From Bog-532 sp963830385 (lineage in GTDB: Bacteria; Actinomycetota; Actinomycetes; Streptosporangiales; Streptosporangiaceae): a DNA stretch of 64,000 nucleotides. Below, piece after piece: positions 50,064 to 59,132 of the stretch. Below the pieces are notes generated by a model that was not told the origin of the DNA, ran no database searches, and saw only the letters and a list, made by a program, of their open reading frames with translations. Numbering within the stretch: the first letter of the stretch is position 1; each line of letters starts with the position of its first letter. The position numbers and the translations under genes were made by a program. Where the stretch lies: the NCBI GenBank assembly GCA_963830385.1, contig CAWHMD010000002.1, positions 744,001-808,000 of the forward strand. Reading direction: 5' to 3'.

Positions 50064-50588
50064 TCAGGCGCTGCGCTCGACCGGGCGCAGGGCCCGGTCG
50101 GTGATGGACCGTCCGCCACGCCCGACCGCCACCATGCCGGACTGGACCAGTTCCTTGATACCGAACGGCTCCAGCACCCGGATCAGCGCGTCCAGCTTGT
50201 CGCGGTTGCCGGTGGCCTCCACCGTCACCGCGTCCAGCGCCACGTCGACCACCTTGGCCCGGAAGAGCTGGACGGTCTCCAGCACCTTCGACCGGCTTTC
50301 GGTGTCCGCCCGGACCTTGATCAGCAGCAGCTCGCGCTGGACCGCCTGCTCCTGCTCGAGCTCAACGATCTTGAGCACGTTGACCAGCTTGTTGAGCTGC
50401 TTGGTGACCTGCTCGAGCGGGTGCTCATCGCAGTTCACCACGATCGTCATCCGGGAGATCTCCTGGTGCTCGGTCGGGCCGACCGCCAGCGAGTCGATGT
50501 TGAACCCGCGCCGCGAGAACAATCCGGCGATCCTGACCAGGACCGCGGGCTTGTTCTCGACCAGCACGGACAGCGTATGCCTGCTCAT
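50064..50588 (-). CDS. ilvN: Acetolactate synthase small (regulatory) subunit
   Basis: IlvN binds valine and gives feedback control to the IlvB catalytic subunit. The 174-residue protein starts MSRHTLSVLVENKPAVLVRIAGLFSRRGFNIDSLAVGPTE, the ACT domain valine site, with a second ACT-like domain from about residue 80 (RELLLIKVRADTESRSKVLE). The ATG at 50588 is preferred over one two codons upstream. It is 40 bp downstream of ilvB. Confidence 0.96.
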   Translation of the reverse strand: MSRHTLSVLVENKPAVLVRIAGLFSRRGFNIDSLAVGPTEHQEISRMTIVVNCDEHPLEQVTKQLNKLVNVLKIVELEQEQAVQRELLLIKVRADTESRSKVLETVQLFRAKVVDVALDAVTVEATGNRDKLDALIRVLEPFGIKELVQSGMVAVGRGGRSITDRALRPVERSA

Positions 50589-50633
50589 CTGCACTATGCC
50601 TTTTCTGTTCTGCCGCTGTGAGGGGGCGGCCGA

Positions 50634-52820
50634 TTACTCGGCGCCGCCCCAGTCGGGGGCCATGTCGCGGGCGAACTGGATGTCGTCGTTGCTGGTGCCG
50701 GCCGGGACCATCGGCCACACCATCGCGTCCCGGTGGACGATGAAGTCGATCACGACCGGGCGGTCGTTGATCTCCATGGCCTGCTGGATCGCCGCGTCCA
50801 CGTCCTCGGGCCGCTCGACCCGGATCGAGGCGCAGCCGTAGGCCTCGGACAGCTTGACGAAGTCCGGCACCCGGGTGCCGGCCACCGCCTGCGGGGCCTC
50901 GGGGGCGCTGGGGATGGCACCCGGCAGGTCGGCCGAGGTCCCGGCCCGGCGCAGGTCGGTGTTGGAGTAGCGCTCGCCGTAGAACAGCGTCTGCCACTGC
51001 CGCACCATGCCGAGGTTGCCGTTGTTGATGATGGCCACCTTGATCGGGATGCCCTCCAGCGCGCAGGTGGCCAGCTCCTGGTTGGTCATCTGGAAGCAGC
51101 CGTCGCCGTCGATGGCCCACACGCAGGAGTCCGGCATGCCGAACTTGGCGCCCATCGCGGCGGGCAGCGCGTAGCCCATGGTGCCGGCGCCGCCGGAGTT
51201 CAGCCAGGTGCGCGGGTGCTGGTAGCTGATGAACTGGGCCGCCCACATCTGGTGCTGGCCGACGCCGGCCGCGTAGATCGCCTCCGGGCCGGCGATCTCG
51301 CCGATCCGCTTGATCACGTACTGCGGGGCCAGCGTGCCGTCGGACGGCTCGTCGTAGCCGATCGGGTAGGTGCTGCGCAACGCTTCCAGCTGGGTCCACC
51401 AGGCGTCGTGGTCGCCGCGGCGGCCGGCCTGGTGCTCGGACTTGATCGCGGTGATCAGGTCGGCGATCACCTCGCGGCAGTCACCCACGATCGGCACGTC
51501 GGCCCGGCGGTTCTTGGAGATCTCGGCCGGGTCGATATCGGCGTGAATGACCTGGGCGTCCGGCGCGAACGAGGCCAGCTGGCCGGTCACCCGGTCATCG
51601 AACCGGGCTCCGAGCGTGATGAGCAGGTCGGACTTCTGCAGCGCGCCGACCGCGGCCACCGAGCCGTGCATGCCGGGCATGCCCAGGTGCTGCCGGTGCC
51701 CGTCGGGGAACGCGCCCCGGGCCATCAGCGTGGTGACGACCGGGATGCCGGTCAGCTCGGCCAGCGTGAGCAGCTCGGGCGCGGCCTCGGCCTTGATGAT
51801 GCCGCCGCCGACGTAGAGCACCGGGCGGCGGGCCCCGGTGATCATCCGCGCCGCTTCCCGGATCTGGCGGGAGTGCGGCCGGGTCACCGGGTGGTAGCCG
51901 GGCAGGTCGAGCGGCACCGGCCAGCTGAAGTCGGTCTGGGCCTGGAGCGCGTCCTTGGCGATGTCGACCAGAACCGGGCCCGGGCGTCCGGTACCGGCCA
52001 GATGGAACGCCTCGGCGATCGTGCGCGCGATGTCGCCGGCCTTGGTGACCAGGAAGTTGTGCTTGGTGACCGGGAGGGTGATGCCGGAAATGTCGGCTTC
52101 CTGGAAACCGTCCGTGCCGATCAGGCTGCTGGACACCTGGCCGGTGATCGCGACGATCGGCACCGAGTCCATGTAAGCGTCGGCGATCGGGGTGACCAGG
52201 TTGGTCGCGCCCGGCCCGGAGGTGGCCATGCACACCCCGACGCGGCCGGTGGCCTGCGCGTACCCGGTAGCGGCGTGGCCCGCGCCCTGCTCGTGGCGGA
52301 CCAGGATGTGCCGGACCTTGGTCGAGTCGAGCAGCGGGTCGTAGGCGGGCAGGATCGCGCCGCCCGGGAGACCGAACACCACGTCCGCGCCGACCTCCTC
52401 CAGCGCCCGGACCAGGGCCTGCGCGCCGGTCATGCGGGTCTTGCCGGGGGCGCTGGGGGCGGGGGTGGCGGCACCCGCGCCGGGCTGGCCGTTGGCCGTG
52501 GTGCCGGGGGCACCGGTGGGGGTGCCGGCTCCGGCTGCGACGTGGGCCACCGCGCTGGCGGTGCCGTTGGCGGCGCTCCCGGCCGGACCGGCCGGGGTCG
52601 CGGGGGTGGCCGGGTTGGCCGGGGTGGCGTCGGCGGCCTCGGCTGGGGCCGGGCCGGTGTCGTGGCCGGTAGCAGCGTCCTGGTCGCTACGCGCGTCGGG
52701 GCCGCCCGCGTCGCGGCCGCCGGATCCGGCCGAGTCACGATGCACCGCCCGCGCGACTTCCAGCGGCGTGGGGCTGGCGTGTGCGCGCGTGGGAGAGGCG
52801 GGTTTCGTCTGCTCAGTCAT
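50634..52820 (-). CDS. ilvB: Acetolactate synthase large subunit with long N-terminal extension
   Basis: IlvB is the thiamine-diphosphate enzyme that makes acetolactate and acetohydroxybutyrate. The 728-residue product has the catalytic glutamate in VRHEQGAGHAATGYA, the FAD-site region GARFDDRVTGQL and the ThDP motif IDGDGCFQMTNQELATCALEGIPIKVAIINNGNLGM. Residues 1 to about 128 (before KTRMTGAQALVRALEEVG) are almost pure Ala/Pro/Gly/Thr and exceed normal IlvB length by about 100; they are probably disordered. The start at 52820 opens this extension, and GTG or ATG sites closer to the core would give a standard protein. A classical attenuator precedes it. Confidence 0.95.
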   Translation of the reverse strand: MTEQTKPASPTRAHASPTPLEVARAVHRDSAGSGGRDAGGPDARSDQDAATGHDTGPAPAEAADATPANPATPATPAGPAGSAANGTASAVAHVAAGAGTPTGAPGTTANGQPGAGAATPAPSAPGKTRMTGAQALVRALEEVGADVVFGLPGGAILPAYDPLLDSTKVRHILVRHEQGAGHAATGYAQATGRVGVCMATSGPGATNLVTPIADAYMDSVPIVAITGQVSSSLIGTDGFQEADISGITLPVTKHNFLVTKAGDIARTIAEAFHLAGTGRPGPVLVDIAKDALQAQTDFSWPVPLDLPGYHPVTRPHSRQIREAARMITGARRPVLYVGGGIIKAEAAPELLTLAELTGIPVVTTLMARGAFPDGHRQHLGMPGMHGSVAAVGALQKSDLLITLGARFDDRVTGQLASFAPDAQVIHADIDPAEISKNRRADVPIVGDCREVIADLITAIKSEHQAGRRGDHDAWWTQLEALRSTYPIGYDEPSDGTLAPQYVIKRIGEIAGPEAIYAAGVGQHQMWAAQFISYQHPRTWLNSGGAGTMGYALPAAMGAKFGMPDSCVWAIDGDGCFQMTNQELATCALEGIPIKVAIINNGNLGMVRQWQTLFYGERYSNTDLRRAGTSADLPGAIPSAPEAPQAVAGTRVPDFVKLSEAYGCASIRVERPEDVDAAIQQAMEINDRPVVIDFIVHRDAMVWPMVPAGTSNDDIQFARDMAPDWGGAE

Positions 52821-52882
52821 CCGATTTTTCCTTGTCGGCGAGACACTCCGCTGCGAGTGGGCTTTGCGAGCGGACGGGCATT

Positions 52883-52997
52883 AAAAAACCCCTCGTGCCG
52901 GGTGGCAGTCGAGGGGAGCGCGCAGAGGCTGGCTTGGTCAGCGGTCTGCGCGCCGTCCAAGTACCAGAATGAAGGTCAGGTTCACACCTGACACCAT
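52883..52997 (-). promoter_or_regulatory. ilvB attenuator with branched-chain leader peptide
   Basis: A leader ORF at 52938-52997 encodes MVSGVNLTFILVLGRRADR, with Ile-Leu-Val-Leu in a row. Its end overlaps a perfect 9-bp hairpin (52918-52926 with 52945-52953). Next is a terminator (52889-52895 with 52910-52916, plus inner TGCC/GGCA) followed by six T on the minus strand. This matches the known attenuation design of ilvB operons in actinobacteria. ilvB starts 60 bp on. Confidence 0.88.
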
Positions 52998-53070
52998 GCC
53001 CTGTCCAGCCCGCCTCGTCAACTTGGTCGCCCATTCGTCTCACCTTTCGAGACAAGCTGGTCCGTCCAGG

Positions 53071-56046
53071 TTAGGAGGCGGCGCCGGCGATCATGCTCGG
53101 CCCGGAGTCCCGGTAGGAGTCCCGGCCCAGCTCGGTGGGGTGCTCTTCCGCGTTGCGGCGGCCGTTGCCGTTGCCGTCGCCGCTGGCCTGACGGTGCTCG
53201 CCCAGGCCGCTGACGGCGTGGCCGGCGGCCGGGCTGTGGCCGGCGGCGCCGGGCCCTTCGGGCAGGTCCGGATCCTCGGGGCCGCCGTGCCCCCCGGCCG
53301 GCCCACCGGCCGGTCCGCCGGTGATGAGGGACTCCACGCCGGGAGCCGCCATCGGCCGGGCGACCAGGAACCCCTGACCGTAACCGCAGCCCATCTCGCG
53401 CAGCATCCGCAGCTGGCGCTGGTGCTCGATGCCCTCGGCGACCACCATGATGCTGAGGTCGTGGCCGACCTGGATGATCGTGCGGGTCAGCAGGGTGAGG
53501 GTGTCGTCGTGCCCGAGCCCGGCCACGAACGACGGGTCGATCTTGATGATGTCGACCGGCAGCCCGCGCAGGTAGGCCAGCGACGCGTAGCCGGTGCCGA
53601 AGTCGTCGATGGCCAGCCGCACGCCCAGCCGCCGCAGGTCGGCCAGGCGCTCGACCATCAGCCCGCCGTCCTCGACCAGCACGCGCTCGGTGACCTCGAG
53701 GATCAGCGCCTCGGCGGGCAGGTCGCTCTCCGCCAGCGCCGCCGCCACCGACTCCGGGAACCGGGGCGAGTTGATCTGCCGGGCGGACAGGTTGACCGAG
53801 ACGCTGACGTCCCAGCCCTCGGCCCGCCAGGCCGCCGCCTGGCCGCAGGCGGTGGCCAGCACCCAGGCGCCGAGCGGGACGATCAGGCCGGAGTCCTCGG
53901 CCACGTCCAGGAAGTCGGCCGGCGGTACCGCCGCGCCGTCGCGCCACCAGCGGACCAGGGCCTCGGCCCCGATCACCTTGCTGGTCTCCAGGTCCATGAC
54001 CGGCTGGTACTGCACGGTCAGCTCCTGGCGGGAGATCGCCCCCTGGAGGTCGCTGGCCAGCTCCAGCCGCCGCACCACGTCGGCGTGCATGTGGGCGGCG
54101 AACACCTCGACCCGGCCGCCGCCGCTGTCCTTGGCCTTCGACATGGCCACGTCGGCGTTCCGCAGCACCAGCCCGGGCGGCGAGCCGTCGGCCAGCGCGA
54201 CCCCGACGCTGGCGGTCATCGCGATGTCCCGGTCGGCGACCCGGAACGGCGCGGAACTGATCGTCCCGGCCATCCGCTCGGCGATGTCGGCGATGTCCTG
54301 CACGCCCGGGGCGTTGTCGATCAGCACCGCGAACTCGTCACCGCCCCAGCGGGCCACGGTGTCGTGGGTGGGCACGATCGCCCGCAGCCGCCGGGCGGCC
54401 TGGGCCAGGACCAGGTCACCGGCACCGTGGCCGACAGAGTCGTTGACCGCGGTGAAGCCGTCCAGGTCGAGGAAGACCACGCCCGCCTCGGTGCCGTCGC
54501 CCCGGCGGCGCAGCCCGTCCCGGGCCCGCTCCTCCAGGTAGGCCCGGTTCGGCAGGCCGGTGAGACCGTCGTGGAAGGTCAGGTGGGTGACCTGCTGGCG
54601 CAGCGCCACCTGGTCGCTGATGTCCCGGGCGGTGACCAGCAGCTGGTCGGGCTCGCCCGGTACCCGGTAGCGCATGATCGTGGACTCGATGTGCCGCCAG
54701 GTCCCGTCGGCGGTCCGCACGCGGACCGGGAACCGGCCCGTCACGTCGCTCTCCCCGGGGTCTGCGGTCCCGGCCCCGGCCGCGTCACCGTCCGGGGGCG
54801 TGGCCTTGTCTTCGGCCTCTTCGGCCTCGGCCGGCTCGCCGGTGGTCGCGGTCGCGGCCGCGGCCGGGCCGGCGTCCGGCTCGCCGAGCGCGGTGCGGGT
54901 GGCCCGCAGCGCCACCGACAGGTCCTCCGGGTTCACCAGCTCGGTCAGCCGCATGCCCACCATGTCGTCGGGGCTGTAACCGAAGTCGCTCACGGCCGGG
55001 CTGGCGTAGCTGATCCGCCCGTCCAGGTCGGTGACCAGCACCACGTCGGCGGTCCGGTCGGCCAGCTCGCGCAGGCTGCCGCTGGACTCGCGCCAGGCCC
55101 GCAGCACCATGCTGGTCTCCCAGATCAGCACCAGCACCCGGGCCACCAGGACCAGCAGCGCGGCGCCGCCGGCGAGGATGACGGCCAGGCCGGCCGGGCG
55201 GCTGGCGGCGGCGGCCGCCAGCGCCGAGTCGGGGGTGCCCATGATCTCCCGGATCAGCACGACCAGCGTGGCGACGGCGACGGTCAGCGCCGAGACCACC
55301 GTGGCCCGGCCGGAGCCGACGATCCTCCCGGAGCCGGGGATGCTGCGCGGCAGCCGCCCCAGCTCGGGCACGTGCGCCCGGGAGATCCAGGGGGTGAGCC
55401 CGAGCAGGATGAACGCCACTACCTGGGTCACCTGCTGCGCGAGGGACGAGTGGCCGGACGAGAGCCGGGATGAGACACCGAGCGCGTCGCCCACGGCGAT
55501 CGCGAACAGCGCCAGGTAGGGCAGGCCCACCCGGCGCCAGGCGGTGGTCAGGGCGGGCAGCAGCATGCCGAGCACGGCCGCGTCCACCAGCGGGTGCACC
55601 AGGCCCTGCAGGAACGTGCCGGCGCCCTCACCGGAGTGCCGGTAGTCCGCCCCGAACAGCGTGACCCAGCCGATGACCAGCAGCGCGATGGCCATGACGT
55701 AGCCGTCGGCCAGCGAAGACAAGATCGAGCGGGAGTCGGCGCTCTCGGCCGTGATCGGCTCGGTGCCTTCCCGCCAGCCGCCCTCCGGTGGCTCCGAGGC
55801 CAGCGCGAGCACCCCGACCACCAGCGGCCCCATGGCCAGCAGGGGCGCCACATCGGCCAGCGACAGCGGCCCGGATCCGCCGAACGACCCGGCGAACAGC
55901 TGGTCAGCCAGCAGCCCGGCGAACCAGAACACCGCGGTGCCCGCGAGCCAGCGGTACCCCCGTGCCGTGCCGCCCTCCTGGCGGGACGCACCCACCAGCA
56001 GGCTCACAGCCGCAGCGCACGAGACCAGGAGACCGACGACGTTCAT
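53071..56046 (-). CDS. Membrane-bound PAS-GGDEF-EAL cyclic-di-GMP enzyme
   Basis: A 991-residue inner-membrane protein that may make and/or degrade cyclic di-GMP. About nine hydrophobic segments fill residues 1-310, a PAS domain follows (from about 325, TADVVLVTDLDGRISYAS, with an Ala/Glu-rich insert around 410-450), then a diguanylate cyclase domain with intact GGDEF (ARWGGDEFAVLI) and a phosphodiesterase domain with intact EAL (GAEALVRWW) and DDFGTGYASLAYL. A Gly/Pro-rich tail of about 90 residues ends it. The ATG at 56046 opens the first membrane helix; an earlier start adds 29 polar residues. It is alone, upstream of the ilvB attenuator. Confidence 0.93.
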   Translation of the reverse strand: MNVVGLLVSCAAAVSLLVGASRQEGGTARGYRWLAGTAVFWFAGLLADQLFAGSFGGSGPLSLADVAPLLAMGPLVVGVLALASEPPEGGWREGTEPITAESADSRSILSSLADGYVMAIALLVIGWVTLFGADYRHSGEGAGTFLQGLVHPLVDAAVLGMLLPALTTAWRRVGLPYLALFAIAVGDALGVSSRLSSGHSSLAQQVTQVVAFILLGLTPWISRAHVPELGRLPRSIPGSGRIVGSGRATVVSALTVAVATLVVLIREIMGTPDSALAAAAASRPAGLAVILAGGAALLVLVARVLVLIWETSMVLRAWRESSGSLRELADRTADVVLVTDLDGRISYASPAVSDFGYSPDDMVGMRLTELVNPEDLSVALRATRTALGEPDAGPAAAATATTGEPAEAEEAEDKATPPDGDAAGAGTADPGESDVTGRFPVRVRTADGTWRHIESTIMRYRVPGEPDQLLVTARDISDQVALRQQVTHLTFHDGLTGLPNRAYLEERARDGLRRRGDGTEAGVVFLDLDGFTAVNDSVGHGAGDLVLAQAARRLRAIVPTHDTVARWGGDEFAVLIDNAPGVQDIADIAERMAGTISSAPFRVADRDIAMTASVGVALADGSPPGLVLRNADVAMSKAKDSGGGRVEVFAAHMHADVVRRLELASDLQGAISRQELTVQYQPVMDLETSKVIGAEALVRWWRDGAAVPPADFLDVAEDSGLIVPLGAWVLATACGQAAAWRAEGWDVSVSVNLSARQINSPRFPESVAAALAESDLPAEALILEVTERVLVEDGGLMVERLADLRRLGVRLAIDDFGTGYASLAYLRGLPVDIIKIDPSFVAGLGHDDTLTLLTRTIIQVGHDLSIMVVAEGIEHQRQLRMLREMGCGYGQGFLVARPMAAPGVESLITGGPAGGPAGGHGGPEDPDLPEGPGAAGHSPAAGHAVSGLGEHRQASGDGNGNGRRNAEEHPTELGRDSYRDSGPSMIAGAAS

Positions 56047-56677
56047 CTGCGGCCCCCCGGGATGAACTGCTGCACGGGGCTCCTTCCGGCGAGACGCGGG
56101 GTCAGCCCGCCCATGCGGGGCTGACGCGTACACGCACGTTATTTATGCGACCCGGGTTCACCAAACGGCGGCGTCCCAGGTACCGGGCGGCTGCGTATCG
56201 CCTGATGAGGGGCTGCGATATCTCAGCCGATGGTGCCGCTCACTCTACGTACCGGAGATCACGCTTCGGTTGAGGAAGGGCCTACACCGGGAGACATCTA
56301 CGGTTACGGAGAGGCATGTGAGGCTATTTGTACCGATTCATCCGAGAATATCCTTTTTGTGACCGGAGCAAATCTAACGGTGAGTATGCACCGGATCAGC
56401 AGACGGGTGCGATCATCCCCGCCGCGGACATACCGGTCGCACATTCCTACCCAGGACCGGAAGTGTCATTCCGTAGTCAACAGGCCCAGACGGCGATTTA
56501 CCGCCGATTGTGCTGGGCGCTGACTCGCGGCGGCCTGAAGCGGGTAGATGATCGCAGGGCGGCCAAAGCTAGAATCCTTACATTTCCGTTTCAGGTGGCT
56601 CCGTCGCAGTCGGTGGCCAATCCGACGATAAGCATGAAACCGGCACCGGCGGGTGCCGATCCAGAGAAGAGGTTGCC
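56047..56677. other. Divergent intergenic region, lower GC, no gene seen
   Basis: About 630 bp between the cyclic-di-GMP gene and the biotin carboxylase gene. From about 56230 it is less GC-rich than its neighbours. Open frames exist but run into the next gene in a wrong frame and lack ribosome sites. A candidate -10 TAGAAT lies near 56570, about 100 bp before the biotin carboxylase start. Confidence 0.6.
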
Positions 56678-58435
56678 GTGCGGAAGGTCCTTATCGCGAA
56701 TCGTGGCGAGATCGCGGTGCGCGTCATCCGGGCCTGCCGGGATGCCGGTCTGACCAGCGTCGCCATCTACGCCGAGCAGGACATCGACGGGCTGCACACC
56801 CGGCTCGCCGACGAGGCGTACTCGCTGGACGGATCCACGGCCGCCGAGACCTACCTCGACATCGAAAAGATCGTCAAGATCGCCACCGAATCCGGGGCCG
56901 ACGCGGTGCATCCCGGCTACGGGTTCCTGGCCGAGAACGCCGGCTTCGCCCGGGCCGTGCAGGAGGCCGGGCTGACCTGGATCGGGCCGCCGCCCGCGGC
57001 CATCGAGGCACTCGGCGACAAGGTTCAGGCCCGGCACATCGCGCTCGAGGTCGAAGCGCCGCTCACGCCGGGCACGTCCGACCCGGTGTCGGGCCCCGAG
57101 GAAGTCGTCGCGTTCGCCGAGGAGCACGGGCTGCCGATCGCGATCAAGGCCGCGTTCGGCGGCGGCGGCCGCGGGCTCAAGGTGGCCTGGACGCTGGAGG
57201 AGATCCCCGACCTCTACGAGTCGGCGGTGCGGGAGGCGGTGGCCGCGTTCGGCCGCGGCGAGTGCTTCGTCGAGCGCTACCTGGACAAGCCGCGGCACGT
57301 GGAGACCCAGTGCCTGGCCGACGCGCACGGCAACGTGGTGGTGGTGTCCACCCGGGACTGCTCCCTGCAGCGCCGGCACCAGAAGCTGGTCGAGGAGGCA
57401 CCGGCCCCGTTCCTGACCAGCGAGCAGGTCGGCCTGCTGTACTCCTCGTCCAAGGCGATCCTGCGCCGGGCCGGTTACCAGGGCGCGGGCACCTGCGAGT
57501 TCCTGGTCGGGCAGGACGGCTCGGTCAGCTTCCTCGAGGTCAACACCCGGCTCCAGGTCGAGCACCCGGTCAGCGAGGAGGTCACCGGCCTGGACCTGGT
57601 GCGGGAGATGTTCCGCATCGCCGAGGGCCAGCCGATCGGCTACGACGACCCGGCCCCGCGCGGCCACTCGATCGAGTTCCGCATCAACGCCGAGGACCCG
57701 GCCCGCAACTTCCTGCCCGCGCCGGGCACGATCCGGTCCTGGGAGCTCCCGTCCGGCCCCGGCGTCCGGCTCGACCTCGGCTACGAGCCGGGCATGACCG
57801 TCCCGCAGGCCTTCGACTCGCTGATCGGCAAGCTGATCGTCACCGGGGCCACCCGCGAGCAGGCCCTGGAGCGCGCCCGCCGGGCGCTGGCCGAGTTCAC
57901 GGTGGAAGGCATGCCGACCGTGCTGCCGTTCCACCGCGCGGTGGTCAGCGACCCGGCCTTCGCCAATGAGCCGTTCGGCGTCTACACACGCTGGATCGAG
58001 ACCGACTTCGCGCCCGCGGCCGACCTGGAGCCGCAGGAGGCCGACCCGGCCGAGGAGGCCGCCCCCCGCGAGCGGCTGATCGTCGAGGTCGGCGGCAAGC
58101 GGGTCGAGGTGGTGGTCCCCGCCACCCTGACCGTCGCCGCGCCCGCGGCGGGCAATGGTCAAGCAGCGGAAAAACGCCGCTCCGGTCGGCGCAGCAGGCA
58201 TGCGGCGGCAGGCGGTGGCGGTGACGATCTGACGACGCCCATGCAGGGGACGATCGTGAAGCTGGTCGCGTCGGACGGGCAGACGGTCTCGGCCGGTGAC
58301 CCGATCGTCGTGCTCGAGGCGATGAAAATGGAGCAGCCGCTGACCGCGCACAAGGACGGCACCGTGGCCGGCCTCGCCGTTGAGGTCGGCCAGACGGTAA
58401 CCTCGGGGACTGTGATCTGCCGGATCGAGGACTGA
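56678..58435 (+). CDS. accA3: Acetyl-/propionyl-CoA carboxylase alpha subunit (biotin carboxylase + BCCP)
   Basis: Carboxylates biotin with bicarbonate and ATP for acyl-CoA carboxylases that feed fatty-acid and possibly polyketide synthesis. The 585-residue protein has the biotin carboxylase start MRKVLIANRGEIAVRVIRAC, ATP-grasp glycine loop AFGGGGRGLKVA (about 153-164), catalytic FLEVNTRLQVEHPVSEEVTG, and a C-terminal biotin carrier domain with LEAMKMEQPL, whose Lys carries biotin. The GTG at 56678 follows GAGG by 7 bases. Carboxyltransferase subunits are not in the window. The symbol follows mycobacterial AccA3. Confidence 0.94.
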   Translation: MRKVLIANRGEIAVRVIRACRDAGLTSVAIYAEQDIDGLHTRLADEAYSLDGSTAAETYLDIEKIVKIATESGADAVHPGYGFLAENAGFARAVQEAGLTWIGPPPAAIEALGDKVQARHIALEVEAPLTPGTSDPVSGPEEVVAFAEEHGLPIAIKAAFGGGGRGLKVAWTLEEIPDLYESAVREAVAAFGRGECFVERYLDKPRHVETQCLADAHGNVVVVSTRDCSLQRRHQKLVEEAPAPFLTSEQVGLLYSSSKAILRRAGYQGAGTCEFLVGQDGSVSFLEVNTRLQVEHPVSEEVTGLDLVREMFRIAEGQPIGYDDPAPRGHSIEFRINAEDPARNFLPAPGTIRSWELPSGPGVRLDLGYEPGMTVPQAFDSLIGKLIVTGATREQALERARRALAEFTVEGMPTVLPFHRAVVSDPAFANEPFGVYTRWIETDFAPAADLEPQEADPAEEAAPRERLIVEVGGKRVEVVVPATLTVAAPAAGNGQAAEKRRSGRRSRHAAAGGGGDDLTTPMQGTIVKLVASDGQTVSAGDPIVVLEAMKMEQPLTAHKDGTVAGLAVEVGQTVTSGTVICRIED

Positions 58436-58441
58436 CGGCCG

Positions 58442-58783
58442 GTGCCCCGGCTTCCCGGTGACCCGGGTCCAGGCGGCAAGCTGAAATTTGCGATCGGCTT
58501 CCGTCTGCCTCCCGCCAACCGGGAATGGGTCCGCCACGAACTGACCGATGCCGGCTGGCGCGGCCGCACGATCCTGCGGCACCTGGTGGTCATGCTGCCG
58601 ATCTGCTGCGCCCTGGCCCTGCTGCCCGGCCCGCCCTGGCTCCGGGTCATGGTGCCGTTGCTGGCCTTCCTGGGCAGCGTCTTCGTCGTCACCGTCTACG
58701 CCGACGACATCCGCATCGCGCGGCTCCGCCAGCACGACCTCCCCGTCCCCGACGACCCCGACCTCGGCCACCCCGCCCACTGA
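58442..58783 (+). CDS. Small membrane protein, DUF5313-like
   Basis: A 113-residue protein, MPRLPGDPGPGGKLKFAIGFRLPPANREWVRHELTDAG..., with two membrane helices (about residues 47-63 and 66-84) separated by a short turn and a polar acidic C-terminus (PVPDDPDLGHPAH). It resembles DUF5313, small actinobacterial membrane proteins of unknown function. It starts 7 bp after accA3 and is probably cotranscribed. The family call is from memory and moderate. Confidence 0.7.
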   Translation: MPRLPGDPGPGGKLKFAIGFRLPPANREWVRHELTDAGWRGRTILRHLVVMLPICCALALLPGPPWLRVMVPLLAFLGSVFVVTVYADDIRIARLRQHDLPVPDDPDLGHPAH

Positions 58784-59132
58784 GGTCTCTTGGTGCGCAT
58801 GTGACTTGGGGGTTGGGGCGTGAGGGGCTGGGGGCAGGAGGAGGAGGGGCAATGGCGCCTTTGCCCGTGCTCTTACACGGGCAAAGGCGCCATTGCGCGT
58901 GTTGCCGCCGGACGCGGACGGCTCGCCAGGGGCGCGCGCCAGCGCACATCGCGGGCCGGGCTGGCCCATCCCGTCGCCGTCGTCCCGCCAGCCGGATAAG
59001 CGGGCCGGACGGAACGGGTCAAGCCGCCCGGGTCTGGCGGCTTGCGGCGGCCCGGCCGGTCTGCTCGGCTGACGGGCCGGACGACGGCGTCGGTGCCGGC
59101 TCTGACGCCAGCGTCGGCGCTGGCGGGCTCGG
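58784..59132. other. Convergent intergenic region with long hairpin
   Basis: About 350 bp between the DUF5313-like gene and the LpdA-like gene, which face each other. Apart from the 21-bp hairpin at 58849-58896 I see no gene or repeat. Confidence 0.65.
58849..58896. terminator. Long perfect hairpin between convergent genes
   Basis: A 21-bp perfect stem (58849-58869 with 58876-58896) around the loop CTCTTA. It is unusually long and lies 65 bp past the DUF5313-like stop, so it may stop transcription from both directions. No T run follows on either strand. Confidence 0.75.

Noticed and set aside
50733..52991. Plus-strand frame of about 750 codons opposite ilvB
   Set aside because: Antisense to ilvB and its leader; composition is Gly/Arg/Val-rich without any motif.
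52969..55473. Plus-strand frame opposite the GGDEF-EAL gene
   Set aside because: Antisense to a gene with intact GGDEF and EAL motifs; no domain of its own.
56328..56753. Possible gene upstream of accA3
   Set aside because: The frame continues into accA3 in the wrong phase and has no ribosome site or family resemblance.
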